In this document: positions 37,893-50,830 of the stretch, in pieces
How positions within the stretch are numbered: position 1 is the first letter of the stretch
Layout of the letters: the number at the start of each line of letters is the position of its first letter
Source of the DNA: Heracleum sosnowskyi
Lineage: Eukaryota > Streptophyta > Magnoliopsida > Apiales > Apiaceae
DNA: 64,000 nt
NCBI GenBank assembly: GCA_030848705.1
Contig: JAUIZM010000023.1
Span: 2,170,001-2,234,000, forward strand
Reading direction: 5' to 3'
The notes under the pieces: generated by a model
Told to the model about the DNA's origin: nothing
What the model saw: the letters and a program-made list of their open reading frames with translations, nothing else
The model's database searches: none
Program-made: the position numbers and the translations under genes

Positions 37893-40470
37893 TTGAAGCG
37901 GGTCATTTTGTGGATATTTTCTCGTAGTTTGACCCTATGGGTTTATAGAATTAAAAAAAAACTTCATTTGGAGCAGTCTGGACCTGAATTGGAGCCGATA
38001 CCAGGGGACGCCCGATTACGTATACCTCTGAAGGGAGCTATACAAGGAAAACGGGGATAAATTGAAGCGGGTCGTTTTGAGGATATTTTCTCGTAGTTTG
38101 ACCCTATGGGTTTATAGAATTGCAATAAACTTCATTTGGAGCTGTCCGGACCTGAATTGGAGCAGATACCAGGGGACGCCCGATTACATATACCTCTTAA
38201 GGGATCTACACAAGGAAAACGGGGATAAATTGAAGTGGGTCGTTTTGTGGATATCTTCTCGTAGTTTGACCCTATGGGTTTATAGAATTGCAAAAAACTT
38301 CATTTGGAGCAGTTCGGGCCTAAATTGGAGCAGATACCAGGGGACGCCCGATTACGTATACCTCTGAAGGGAGCTATACAAGGAAAACGGGGATAAATTG
38401 AAGCGGGTCGTTTTGAGGATATTTTCTCGTAGTTTGACCCTATGGGTTTATAGAATTGCAATAAACTTCATTTGGAGCTGTCCGGACCTGAATTGGAGCA
38501 GATACCAGGGGACGCCCGATTAAGTATACCTCTTAAGGGATCTATACAAGGAAAACGGGGATAAATTGAAGTGGGTCGTTTTGTGGATATTTTCTCGTAG
38601 TTTGACCCAATGGGTTTATAGAATTGCAAAAAACTTCATTTCGAGCAGTCCGGACCTAAATTGGAGCAGATACCAGGGGACGCACGATTACGTATACCTC
38701 TGAAGGGAGCTATACAAGGAAAACGGGGATAAATTGAAGCAGGTCGTTTTGTGGGTATTTTCTAGTAGTTTGACCCTATAGGTTTATAGAATTGCAAAAA
38801 ACTTCATTTGGAGCAGTCCGGGCCTAAATTGGAGCATATACCAGGGGACGCCCGATTACGTATACCTCTGAAGGGAACTATACAAGGAAAACGGGGATAA
38901 ATTGAAGCGGGTCGTTTTGTGGGTATTTTCTCGTACTTTGACCCTATGGGTTTATAGAATTGCAAAAAACTTCATTTGGAGCTGTCCGGACCTGAATTGG
39001 AGCAGATACCAGGGGACGCCCGATTACATATACCTCTTAAGGGATCTATACATGGAAAACGGGGATAAATTGAAGCGGGTCGTTTTGTGGATATTTTCTC
39101 GTAGTTTGACCCTATGGGTTTATAGAATTGCAAAAAACTTCTTTTGGAGCTGTCCGGACCTGAATTTGAGCAGATATCAGGGGACACCCGATTACGTATA
39201 CCTCTGAAGGGAGCTATACAAGGAAAACGGGGATAAATTGAAGCGGGTCGTTTTGAGGATATTTTCTCGTAGTTTGACCCTATGGGTTTATAGAATTGCA
39301 GTAAACTTCATTTGGAGCTGTCCGGACCTGAATTGGAGCAGATACCAAGGGACGCCCGATTACGTATACCTCTTAAGGGATCTATACATGGAAAACGGGG
39401 ATAAATTGAAGCGGGTCGTTTTATGGATATTTTCTCGTAGTTTGACCCTATGGGTTTATAGAATTGCAAAAAACTTCATTTGGAGCAGTCCGGGCCGAAA
39501 TTAGAGCAGATACCAGGGGACGCCCGATTACGTATACCTCCGAAGGGAGCTATACAAGGAAAACAGGGATAAATTGAAGCGGGTCGTTTTGTGGGTATTT
39601 TCTAGTAGTTTGACCCTATAGGTTAATAGAATTGCAAAAAACTTCATTTGGAGCAATCCGGGCCTGAATTGGAGCAGATACCAGGGGGACGCCCGATTAC
39701 GTATACCTCCTAAGGGAGCTATACAAGGAAAACGGGGATAAATTGAAGCGGGTCGTTTTGTGGATATTTTCTCGTAGTTTGACCCTATGGGTTTATAGAA
39801 TTGCAAAAAACTTCATTTGGAGCAGTCCGGGCTTGAAGTGGAGAAGATACCAGGGAACACCCGATTACGTATACCTCTGGAGGGATGTATACAAGGAAAA
39901 CGGGGATAAATTGAAGCGGGTCGTTTTGAGGATATTTTCTCTTAGTTTGACCCTATGGGTTTATAGAATTGCAGTAAACTTCATTTGGAGCTGTCCGGAC
40001 CTGAATTGGAGCAGATACCAGGGGACGCTCGATTACGTATACCTCTTAAGGGATCTATACAAGGAAAACGGGGATAAATTGAAGCGGGTCGTTTTGTGGT
40101 TATTTTCTCGTACTTTGACCCTATGGGTTTATAGAATTGCAAAAACCTTCTTTTGGAGCTGTCCGGACCTGAATTGGAGCAGATACCAGGGGACGCCCGA
40201 TTACGTATACCTCCTAAGTGAGCTATACAAGGAAAACGGGGATAAATTGAAGCAGGTCGTTTTGTGGGTATTTTCTAGTAGTTTGACCCTATAGGTTTAT
40301 AGAATTGCAAAAAACTTCATTTGGAGCAGTCCGGGCCTAAATTGGAGCATATACCAGGGGACGCCCGATTACGTATACCTCTGAAGGGAGCTATACAAGG
40401 AAAACGGGGATAAATTGAAGCGGGTCGTTTTGTGGGTATTTTCTCGTACTTTGACCCTATGGGTTTATAG
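37893..40470 (+). repeat. Domain II block, copy 2
   Basis: This is the partner of 30835-33475. It includes an altered A-tract near 37952 (TTAAAAAAAAAC, nine A after a G-to-A change and a 1-bp gain) and the five-G run CCAGGGGGACG near 39681 shared with 32624. It ends inside the chimeric monomer at 40415, where domain I sequence resumes. Confidence 0.78.
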
Positions 40471-40582
40471 AATTGAAAAAAACTTCATTTGGAGCAGTCT
40501 GGACCTGAATTGTAGCCGATACCAGGGGACGCCCGATTACGTATACCTCTGAAGGGAGCTATACAAGAAAAACGGGGATAAA
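40415..40582 (+). repeat. Chimeric T/E monomer at a domain II to domain I junction
   Basis: The front half has GTGGGTATTTTCTCGTAC like the T unit at 33356. The back half has GAAAAAAAC, CAGTCTGGACC and GTAGCCG like the type E unit at 24619. The switch lies between monomer positions 35 and 61. To the left the array matches 30835-33475, to the right it matches 24670-27510. The unit is therefore the left breakpoint of the dispersed 2.85-kb block. Confidence 0.82.
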
Positions 40583-41254
40583 TTGAAGCGGGTCGTTTTG
40601 AGGATATTTTCTCGTAGTTTGACCCTATGGGTTTATAGAATTGCAATAAACTTCATTTGGAGCTGTCCGGACCTGAATTGGAGCAGATACCAGGGGACGC
40701 CCGATTACGTATACCTCTTAAGGGATCTATACAAGGAAAACGGGTACAAATTGAAGCGGGTCGTTTTGAGGATATTTTCTCGTAGTTTGACCCTATGGGT
40801 TTATAGAATTGCAGTAAACTTCATTTGGAGCTGTCCGGACCTGAATTGGAGCAGATACCAGGGGACGCCCAATTACGTATACCTCTTAAGGGATCTATAC
40901 ATAGAAAACGGGGATAAATTGAAGCGGGTCGTTTTGTGGATATTTTCTCGTAGTTTGACCCTATGGGTTTATAGAATTGCAAAAAACTTCATTTGGAGCT
41001 GTCCGGACCTGAATTTGAGCAGATATCAGGGGACACCCGATTATGTATACCTCTGAAGGGAGCTATACAAGGAAAACGGGGATAAATTGAAGCGGGTCAT
41101 TTTGTGGATATTTTCTCGTAGTTTGACCCTATGGGTTTATAGAATTGAAAAAAACTTCATTTGGAGCAGTCTGGACCTGAATTGGAGCCGATACCAGGGG
41201 ACGCCCGATTACGTATACCTCTGAAGGGAGCTATACAAGGAAAACGGGGATAAA

Positions 41255-44200
41255 TTGAAGCGGGTCGTTTTGAGGATATTTTCTCGTAGTTTGACCCTAT
41301 GGGTTTATAGAATTGCAATAAACTTCATTTGGAGCTGTCCGGACCTGAATTGGAGCAGATACCAGGGGACGCCCGATTACGTATACCTCTTGAGGGATCT
41401 ATACAAGGAAAACGTGGATAAATTGAAGTGGGTCGTTTTGTGGATATCTTCTCGTAGTTTGACCCTATGGGTTTATAGAATTGCAAAAAACTTCATTTGG
41501 AGCAGTCCGGGCCTAAATTGGAGCAGATACCAGGGGACGCCCGATTACGTATACCTTTGAAGGGAGCTATACAAGGAAAACGGGGAGAAATTGAAGCGGG
41601 TCGTTTTGAGGATATTTTCTCGTAGTTTGACCCTATGGGTTTATAGAATTGCAATAAACTTCATTTGGAGCTGTCCGGACCTGAATTGGAGCAGATACCA
41701 GGGGACGCCCGATTACGTATACCTCTTAAGGGATCTATACAAGGAAAACGGGGATAAATTGAAGTGGGTCGTTTTGTGGATATTTTCTCTTAGTTTGACC
41801 CTATGGGTTTATAGAATTGCAAAAAACTTCATTTGGAGCAGTCCGGGCCTAAATTGGAGCAGATACCAGGGGACGCCCGATTACGTATACCTCTGAAGGG
41901 AGCTATACAAGGAAAACGGGGATAAATTGAAGCGGGTCGTTTTGAGGATATTTTCTCGTAGTTTCACCCTATGGGTTTATAGAATTGCAGTAAACTTCAT
42001 TTGGAGCTGTCCGGACCTGAATTGGAGCAGATACCAGGGGACGCCCGATTACGTATACCTCTTAAGGGATCTATACATAGAAAACGGGGATAAATTGAAG
42101 CGGGTCGTTTTGTGGATATTTTCTCGTAGTTTGACCCTATGGGTTTATAGAATTGCAAAAAACTTCATTTGGAGCTGTCCGGACCTGAATTTGAGCAGAT
42201 ATCAGGGGACACCCAATTATGTATACCTCTGAAGGGAGCTATACAAGGAAAACAGGGATAAATTGAAGCGGGTCATTTTGTGGATATTTTCTCGTAGTTT
42301 GACCCTATGGGTTTATAGAATTGCAAAAAACTTCATTTGGAGCTGTCCGGACCTGAATTTGAGCAGATATCAGGGGACACCCAATTATGTATACCTCTGA
42401 AGGGAGCTATACAAGGAAAACGGGGATAAATTGAAGCGGGTCATTTTGTGGATATTTTCTCGTAGTTTGACCCTATGGGTTTATAGAATTGAAAAAAACT
42501 TCATTTGGAGCAGTCTGGACCTGAATTGGAGCCGATACCAGGGGACACCCGATTACGTATACCTCTGAAGGGAGCTATACAAGGAAAACGGGGATAAATT
42601 GAAGCGGGTCGTTTTGAGGATATTTTCTCGTAGTTTGACCCTATGGGTTTATAGAATTGTAATAAACTTCATTTGGAGCTGTCCGGACCTGAATTGGAGC
42701 AGATACCAGGCGACGCCCGATTACGTATACCTCTTAAGGGATCTATACAAGGAAAACGGGGATAAATTGAAGCGGGTCGTTTTGAGGATATTTTCTCGTA
42801 GTTTGACCCTATGGGTTTATAGAATTGCAGTAAACTTCATTTGGAGCTGTCCGGACCTGAATTGGAGCAGATACCAGGGGACGCCCAATTACGTATACCT
42901 CTTAAGGGATCTATACATAGAAAACGGGGATAAATTGAAGCGGGTCATTTTGTGGATATTTTCTCGTAGTTTGACCCTATGGGTTTATAGAATTGCAAAA
43001 AACTTCATTTGGAGCTGTCCGGACCTGAATTTGAGCTGATATCAGGGGACACCCGATTATGTATACCTCTGAAGGGAGCTATACAAGGAAAACGGGGATA
43101 AATTGAAGCGGGTCATTTTGTGGATATTTTCTCGTAGTTTGACCCTATGGGTTTATAGAATTGAAAAAAACTTCATTTGGAGCAGTCTGGACCTGAATTG
43201 GAGCCGATACCAGGGGACGCCCGATTACGTATACCTCTGAAGGGAGCTATACAAGGAAAACGGGGATAAATTGAAGCGGGTCGTTTTGAGGATATTTTCT
43301 CGTAGCTTGACCCTATGGGTTTATAGAATTGCAATAAACTTCATTTGGAGCTGTCCGGACCTGAATTGGAGCAGATACCAGGGGACGCCCGATTACGTAT
43401 ACCTCTTGAGGGATCTATACAAGGAAAACGTGGATAAATTGAAGTGGGTCGTTTTGTGGATATCTTCTCGTAGTTTGACCCTATGGGTTTATAGATTTGC
43501 AAAAAACTTCATTTGGAGCAGTCCGGGCCTAAATTGGAGCAGATACCAGGGGACGCCCGATTACGTATACCTTTGAAGGGAGCTATACAAGGAAAACGGG
43601 GAGAAATTGAAGCGGGTCGTTTTGAGGATATTTTCTCGTAGTTTGACCCTATGGGTTTATAGAATTGCAATAAACTTCATTTGGAGCTGTCCGGACCTGA
43701 ATTGGAGCAGATACCAGGGGACGCCCGATTACGTATACCTCTTAAGGGATCTATACAAGGAAAACGGGGATAAATTGAAGTGGGTCGTTTTGTGGATATT
43801 TTCTCTTAGTTTGACCCTATGGGTTTATAGAATTGCAAAAAACTTCATTTGGAGCAGTCCGGGCCTAAATTGGAGCAGATACCAGGGGACGCCCGATTAC
43901 GTATACCTCTGAAGGGAGCTATACAAGGAAAACGGGGATAAATTGAAGCGGGTCGTTTTGAGGATATTTTCTCGTAGTTTGACCCTATGGGTTTATAGAA
44001 TTGCAGTAAACTTCATTTGGAGCTGTCCGGACCTGAATTGGAGCAGATACCAGGGGACGCCCGATTACGTATACCTCTTAAGGGATCTATACATAGAAAA
44101 CGGGGATAAATTGAAGCGGGTCGTTTTGTGGATATTTTCTCGTAGTTTGACCCTATGGGTTTATAGAATTGCAAAAAACTTCATTTGGAGCTGTCCGGAC

Positions 44201-45286
44201 CTGAATTTGAGCAGATATCAGGGGACACCCAATTATGTATACCTCTGAAGGGAGCTATACAAGGAAAACGGGGATAAATTGAAGCGGGTCATTTTGTGGA
44301 TATTTTCTCGTAGTTTGACCCTATGGGTTTATAGAATTGCAAAAAACTTCATTTGGAGCTGTCCGGACCTGAATTTGAGCAGATATCAGGGGACACCCAA
44401 TTATGTATACCTCTGAAGGGAGCTATACAAGGAAAACGGGGATAAATTGAAGCGGGTCATTTTGTGGATATTTTCTCGTAGTTTGACCCTATGGGTTTAT
44501 AGAATTGAAAAAAACTTCATTTGGAGCAGTCTGGACCTGAATTGGAGCCGATACCAGGGGACACCCGATTACGTATACCTCTGAAGGGAGCTATACAAGG
44601 AAAACGGGGATAAATTGAAGCGGGTCGTTTTGAGGATATTTTCTCGTAGTTTGACCCTATGGGTTTATAGAATTGTAATAAACTTCATTTGGAGCTGTCC
44701 GGACCTGAATTGGAGCAGATACCAGGCGACGCCCGATTACGTATACCTCTTAAGGGATCTATACAAGGAAAACGGGGATAAATTGAAGCGGGTCGTTTTG
44801 AGGATATTTTCTCGTAGTTTGACCCTATGGGTTTATAGAATTGCAGTAAACTTCATTTGGAGCTGTCCGGACCTGAATTGGAGCAGATACCAGGGGACGC
44901 CCAATTACGTATACCTCTTAAGGGATCTATACATAGAAAACGGGGATAAATTGAAGCGGGTCATTTTGTGGATATTTTCTCGTAGTTTGACCCTATGGGT
45001 TTATAGAATTGCAAAAAACTTCATTTGGAGCTGTCCGGACCTGAATTTGAGCTGATATCAGGGGACACCCGATTATGTATACCTCTGAAGGGAGCTATAC
45101 AAGGAAAACGGGGATAAATTGAAGCGGGTCATTTTGTGGATATTTTCTCGTAGTTTGACCCTATGGGTTTATAGAATTGAAAAAAACTTCATTTGGAGCA
45201 GTCTGGACCTGAATTGGAGCCGATACCAGGGGACGCCCGATTACGTATACCTCTGAAGGGAGCTATACAAGGAAAACGGGGATAAA
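41255..45286 (+). repeat. 12-mer tandem duplication (2 x 2016 bp)
   Basis: Units 41255-43270 and 43271-45286 have the same order and the same private changes, including CTCTTGAGGG, GGAGAAATTG, GTAATAAAC with CAGGCGAC, and GAGCTGATATC. The offset is exactly 2016 bp with no indel. Differences are few: TTTCACCC near 41963 and AACAGGG near 42252 only in the left copy, ATAGATTTGC near 43492 only in the right. Confidence 0.88.
43271..43438 (+). repeat. Chimeric monomer at the 12-mer junction
   Basis: The unit carries CGTAGCTTGACC near its start, shared with 45287 and 27475 but not with 41255. It carries CTCTTGAGGG and AACGTGG near its end, shared with 41255 but not with 45287. It therefore joins the front of the unit that follows the duplication to the back of the unit that starts it. 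The switch lies between monomer positions 36 and 137. Confidence 0.8.
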
Positions 45287-48200
45287 TTGAAGCGGGTCGT
45301 TTTGAGGATATTTTCTCGTAGCTTGACCCTATGGGTTTATAGAATTGCAATAAACTTCATTTGGAGCTGTCCGGACCTGAATTGGAGCAGATACCAGGGG
45401 ACGCCCGATTACGTATACCTCTTAAGGGATCTATACAAGGAAAACAGGGATAAATTGAAGTGGGTCATTTTGTGGATATCTTCTCGTAGTTTGACCCTAT
45501 GGGTTTATAGAATTGCAAAAAACTTCATTTGGAGCAGTCCGGGCCTAAATTGGAGCAGATACCAGGGGACGCCCGATTACGTATACCTCTGAAGGGAGCT
45601 ATACAAGGAAAACGGGGATAAATTGAAGCGGGTCGTTTTGAGGATATTTTCTCGTAGTTTGACCCTATGGGTTTATAGAATTGCAAAAAACTTCATTTGG
45701 AGCAGTCCGGGCCTAAATTGGAGCAGATACCAGGGGACGCCCGATTACGTATACCTCTGAAGAGAGCTATACAAGGAAAACGGGGATAAATTGAAGCGGG
45801 TCGTTTTGAGGATATTTTCTCGTAGTTTGACCCTATGGGTTTATAGAATTGCAATAAACTTCATTTGGAGCTGTCCGGACCTGAATTGGAGCAGATACCA
45901 GGGGACGCCCGATTACGTATACCTCTGAAGAGAGCTATACAAGGAAAACGGGGATAAATTGAAGCGGGTCGTTTTGAGGATATTTTCTCGTAGTTTGACC
46001 CTATGGGTTTATAGAATTGCAATAAACTTCATTTGGAGCTGTCCGGACCTGAATTGGAGCAGATACCAGGGGACGCCCGATTACGTATACCTCTTAAGGG
46101 ATCTATACAAGGAAAACGGGGATAAATTGAAGTGGGTCGTTTTGTGGATATTTTCTCGTAGTTTGACCCTATGGGTTTATAAAATTGCAAAAAACTTCAT
46201 TTGGAGCAGTCCGGGCCTGAATTGGAGCAGATACCAGGGAACGCCCGATTACGTATACCTCTGAAGGGATCTATACAAGGAAAACGGGGATAAATTGAAG
46301 CGGGTCGTTTTGAGGATATTTTCTCGTAGTTTGACCCTCTGGGTTTATAGAATTGTAGTAAACTTCATTTGGAGCTGTCCGGATCTGAATTGGAGCAGAT
46401 ACTAGGGGACGCCCGATTACGTATACCTCTGAAGGGAGCTATACAAGGAAAACGGGGATAAATGGAAGCAGGTCGTTTTGTGGGTATTTTCTAGTAGTTT
46501 GACCCTATAGGTTTATAGAATTGCAAAAAACTTCATTTGGAACAGTCCGGGCCTAAATTGGAGCAGATACCAGGGGACGCCCGATTACGTATACCTCTGA
46601 AGGGAGCTATACAAGGAAAACGGGGATAAATTGAAGCGGGTCGTTTTGAGGATATTTTCTCGTAGTTTGACCCTATGGGTTTATAGAATTGCAATAAACT
46701 TCATTTGGAGCTGTCCGGACCTGAATTGGAGCAGATACCAGGGGACGCCCGATTACGTATACCTCTTAAGGGATCTATACAAGGAAAACGGGGATAAATT
46801 GAAGTGGGTCGTTTTGTGGATATTTTCTCGTAGTTTGACCCTATGGGTTTATAAAATTGCAAAAAACTTCATTTGGAGCAGTCCGGGCCTGAATTGGAGC
46901 AGATACCAGGGAACACCCGATTACGTATACCTCTGAAGGGATCTATACAAGGAAAACGGGGATAAATTGAAGCGGGTCGTTTTGAGGATATTTTCTCGTA
47001 GTTTGACCCTCTGGGTTTATAGAATTGCAGTAAACTTCATTTGGAGCTGTCCGGACCTGAATTGGAGCAGATACTAGGGGACGCCCGATTACGTATACCT
47101 CTGAAGGGAGCTATACAAGGAAAACGGGGATAAATGGAAGCAGGTCGTTTTGTGGGTATTTTCTAGTAGTTTGACCCTATAGGTTTATAGAATTGCAAAA
47201 AACTTCATTTGGAACAGTCCGGGCCTAAATTGGAGCAGATACCAGGGGACGCCCGATTACGTATACCTCTGAAGGGAGCTATACAAGGAAAACGGGGATA
47301 AATTGAAGCGGGTCGTTTTGAGGATATTTTCTCGTAGTTTGACCCTATGGGTTTATAGAATTGCAATAAACTTCATTTGGAGCTGTCCGGACCTGAATTG
47401 GAGCAGATACCAGGGGACGCCCGATTACGTATACCTCTTAAGGGATCTATACAAGGAAAACGGGGATAAATTGAAGTGGGTCATTTTGTGGATATTTTCT
47501 CGTAGTTTGACCCTATGGGTTTATAAAATTGCAAAAAACTTCATTTGGAGCAGTCCGGGCCAGAATTGGAGCAGATACCAGGGAACGCCCGATTACGTAT
47601 ACCTCTGAAGGGATCTATACAAGGAAAACGGGGATAAATTGAAGCGGGTCATTTTGTGGATATTTTCTCGTAGTTTGACCCTATGGGTTTATAGAATTGA
47701 AAAAAACTTCATTTGGAGCAGTCTGGACCTGAATTGGAGCCGATACCAGGGGACACCCGATTACGTATACCTCTGAAGGGAGCTATACAAGGAAAACGGG
47801 GATAAATTGAAGCGGGTCGTTTTGAGGATATTTTCTCGTAGTTTGACCCTATGGGTTTATAGAATTGTAATAAACTTCATTTGGAGCTGTCCGGACCTGA
47901 ATTGGAGCAGATACCAGGCGACGCCCGATTACGTATACCTCTTAAGGGATCTATACAAGGAAAACGGGGATAAATTGAAGCGGGTCGTTTTGAGGATATT
48001 TTCTCGTAGTTTGACCCTATGGGTTTATAGAATTGCAGTAAACTTCATTTGGAGCTGTCCGGACCTGAATTGGAGCAGATACCAGGGGACGCCCAATTAC
48101 GTATACCTCTTAAGGGATCTATACATAGAAAACGGGGATAAATTGAAGCGGGTCATTTTGTGGATATTTTCTCGTAGTTTGACCCTATGGGTTTATAGAA

Positions 48201-50662
48201 TTGCAAAAAACTTCATTTGGAGCTGTCCGGACCTGAATTTGAGCTGATATCAGGGGACACCCGATTATGTATACCTCTGAAGGGAGCTATACAAGGAAAA
48301 CGGGGATAAATTGAAGCGGGTCATTTTGTGGATATTTTCTCGTAGTTTGACCCTATGGGTTTATAGAATTGAAAAAAACTTCATTTGGAGCAGTCTGGAC
48401 CTGAATTGGAGCCGATACCAGGGGACGCCCGATTACGTATACCTCTGAAGGGAGCTATACAAGGAAAACGGGGATAAATTGAAGCGGGTCGTTTTGAGGA
48501 TATTTTCTCGTAGCTTGACCCTATGGGTTTATAGAATTGCAATAAACTTCATTTGGAGCTGTCCGGACCTGAATTGGAGCAGATACCAGGGGACGCCCGA
48601 TTACGTATACCTCTTAAGGGATCTATACAAGGAAAACAGGGATAAATTGAAGTGGGTCATTTTGTGGATATCTTCTCGTAGTTTGACCCTATGGGTTTAT
48701 AGAATTGCAAAAAACTTCATTTGGAGCAGTCCGGGCCTAAATTGGAGCAGATACCAGGGGACGCCCGATTACGTATACCTCTGAAGGGAGCTATACAAGG
48801 AAAACGGGGATAAATTGAAGCGGGTCGTTTTGAGGATATTTTCTCGTAGTTTGACCCTATGGGTTTATAGAATTGCAAAAAACTTCATTTGGAGCAGTCC
48901 GGGCCTAAATTGGAGCAGATACCAGGGGACGCCCGATTACGTATACCTCTGAAGAGAGCTATACAAGGAAAACGGGGATAAATTGAAGCGGGTCGTTTTG
49001 AGGATATTTTCTCGTAGTTTGACCCTATGGGTTTATAGAATTGCAATAAACTTCATTTGGAGCTGTCCGGACCTGAATTGGAGCAGATACCAGGGGACGC
49101 CCGATTACGTATACCTCTTAAGGGATCTATACAAGGAAAACGGGGATAAATTGAAGTGGGTCGTTTTGTGGATATTTTCTCGTAGTTTGACCCTATGGGT
49201 TTATAAAATTGCAAAAAACTTCATTTGGAGCAGTCCGGGCCTGAATTGGAGCAGATACCAGGGAACGCCCGATTACGTATACCTCTGAAGGGATCTATAC
49301 AAGGAAAACGGGGATAAATTGAAGCGGGTCGTTTTGAGGATATTTTCTCGTAGTTTGACCCTCTGGGTTTATAGAATTGTAGTAAACTTCATTTGGAGCT
49401 GTCCGGATCTGAATTGGAGCAGATACTAGGGGACGCCCGATTACGTATACCTCTGAAGGGAGCTATACAAGGAAAACGGGGATAAATGGAAGCAGGTCGT
49501 TTTGTGGGTATTTTCTAGTAGTTTGACCCTATAGGTTTATAGAATTGCAAAAAACTTCATTTGGAACAGTCCGGGCCTAAATTGGAGCAGATACCAGGGG
49601 ACGCCCGATTACGTATACCTCTGAAGGGAGCTATACAAGGAAAACGGGGATAAATTGAAGCGGGTCGTTTTGAGGATATTTTCTCGTAGTTTGACCCTAT
49701 GGGTTTATAGAATTGCAATAAACTTCATTTGGAGCTGTCCGGACCTGAATTGGAGCAGATACCAGGGGACGCCCGATTACGTATACCTCTTAAGGGATCT
49801 ATACAAGGAAAACGGGGATAAATTGAAGTGGGTCGTTTTGTGGATATTTTCTCGTAGTTTGACCCTATGGGTTTATAAAATTGCAAAAAACTTCATTTGG
49901 AGCAGTCCGGGCCTGAATTGGAGCAGATACCAGGGAACACCCGATTACGTATACCTCTGAAGGGATCTATACAAGGAAAACGGGGATAAATTGAAGCGGG
50001 TCGTTTTGAGGATATTTTCTCGTAGTTTGACCCTCTGGGTTTATAGAATTGCAGTAAACTTCATTTGGAGCTGTCCGGACCTGAATTGGAGCAGATACTA
50101 GGGGACGCCCGATTACGTATACCTCTGAAGGGAGCTATACAAGGAAAACGGGGATAAATGGAAGCAGGTCGTTTTGTGGGTATTTTCTAGTAGTTTGACC
50201 CTATAGGTTTATAGAATTGCAAAAAACTTCATTTGGAACAGTCCGGGCCTAAATTGGAGCAGATACCAGGGGACGCCCGATTACGTATACCTCTGAAGGG
50301 AGCTATACAAGGAAAACGGGGATAAATTGAAGCGGGTCGTTTTGAGGATATTTTCTCGTAGTTTGACCCTATGGGTTTATAGAATTGCAATAAACTTCAT
50401 TTGGAGCTGTCCGGACCTGAATTGGAGCAGATACCAGGGGACGCCCGATTACGTATACCTCTTAAGGGATCTATACAAGGAAAACGGGGATAAATTGAAG
50501 TGGGTCATTTTGTGGATATTTTCTCGTAGTTTGACCCTATGGGTTTATAAAATTGCAAAAAACTTCATTTGGAGCAGTCCGGGCCAGAATTGGAGCAGAT
50601 ACCAGGGAACGCCCGATTACGTATACCTCTGAAGGGATCTATACAAGGAAAACGGGGATAAA
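44447..50662 (+). repeat. 19/18-mer tandem duplication (3192 and 3024 bp)
   Basis: The order starting with the E-type unit at 44447 recurs from 47639 at 3192 bp (19 units) and then at 3024 bp after one unit is missing. Shared features include CGTAGCTTGACC with AACAGGG (45323 and 48515 regions), GAAGAGAGC, TTATAAAATTGC, AAATGGAAGC and GGAACAG. The left copy has an extra unit at 45791-45958, a type A unit with the GAAGAGAGC tail of its neighbour. It was either gained on the left or lost on the right. Confidence 0.85.
45959..47638 (+). repeat. Tetramer higher-order repeat, 672 bp, array 1 (three periods, last partial)
   Basis: Four units repeat in fixed order with starts at 45959, 46631 and 47303. 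They are: type A; type B with TTATAAAATTGC and CAGGGAAC; a G-like unit with CCCTCTGGG and CTAGGGG; and type C with AAATGGAAGC and GGAACAGTCC. The third period stops after its type B unit, where a type E unit (47639) begins. Its B unit has private GTCATTTTG and GGCCAGAATTGG. Confidence 0.88.
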
Positions 50663-50830
50663 TTGAAGCGGGTCGTTTTGAGGATATTTTCTCGTAGTTT
50701 GACCCTCTGGGTTTATAGAATTGCAGTAAACTTCATTTGGAGCTGTCCGGACCTGAATTGGAGCAGATACTAGGGGACGCCCGATTACGTATACCTCTTA
50801 AGGGATCTATACATGGAAAACGGGGATAAA
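48983..50830 (+). repeat. Tetramer higher-order repeat, 672 bp, array 2 (nearly three periods)
   Basis: The same four-unit order starts at 48983, 49655 and 50327 and is a copy of array 1. The third period here continues into the G-like unit at 50663 (CCCTCTGGG, CTAGGGG). That unit then passes into domain II with ATGGAA instead of returning to type C. The domain II entry therefore sits on the third member of the tetramer. Confidence 0.86.

Larger units (their letters stand above)
33524..38061 (+). repeat. Mixed-domain 8/9-mer higher-order repeat
   Basis: The order A, G, D, E, G-like, T, C, T, C/E-chimera occurs at 35877-37388 (9 units, 1512 bp). It occurs as an 8-unit version at 34533-35876 (1344 bp) and restarts at 37389 for four units. 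A shorter five-unit relative, A, G, D, T, C/E-chimera, lies at 33693-34532. Domain I trimers (A-G-D with GGGTATAAATTG) are joined here to domain II T units with CCTTCTTTTGG and CTCCTAAGTGAG, a combination absent from the first 31 kb. Confidence 0.8.

Noticed and set aside
38518..38529. GATTAAGTATACC as a functional stop or regulatory change
   Set aside because: A single private substitution in one unit of a non-coding repeat; useful only as a marker separating the 31.0-kb and 38.0-kb copies.
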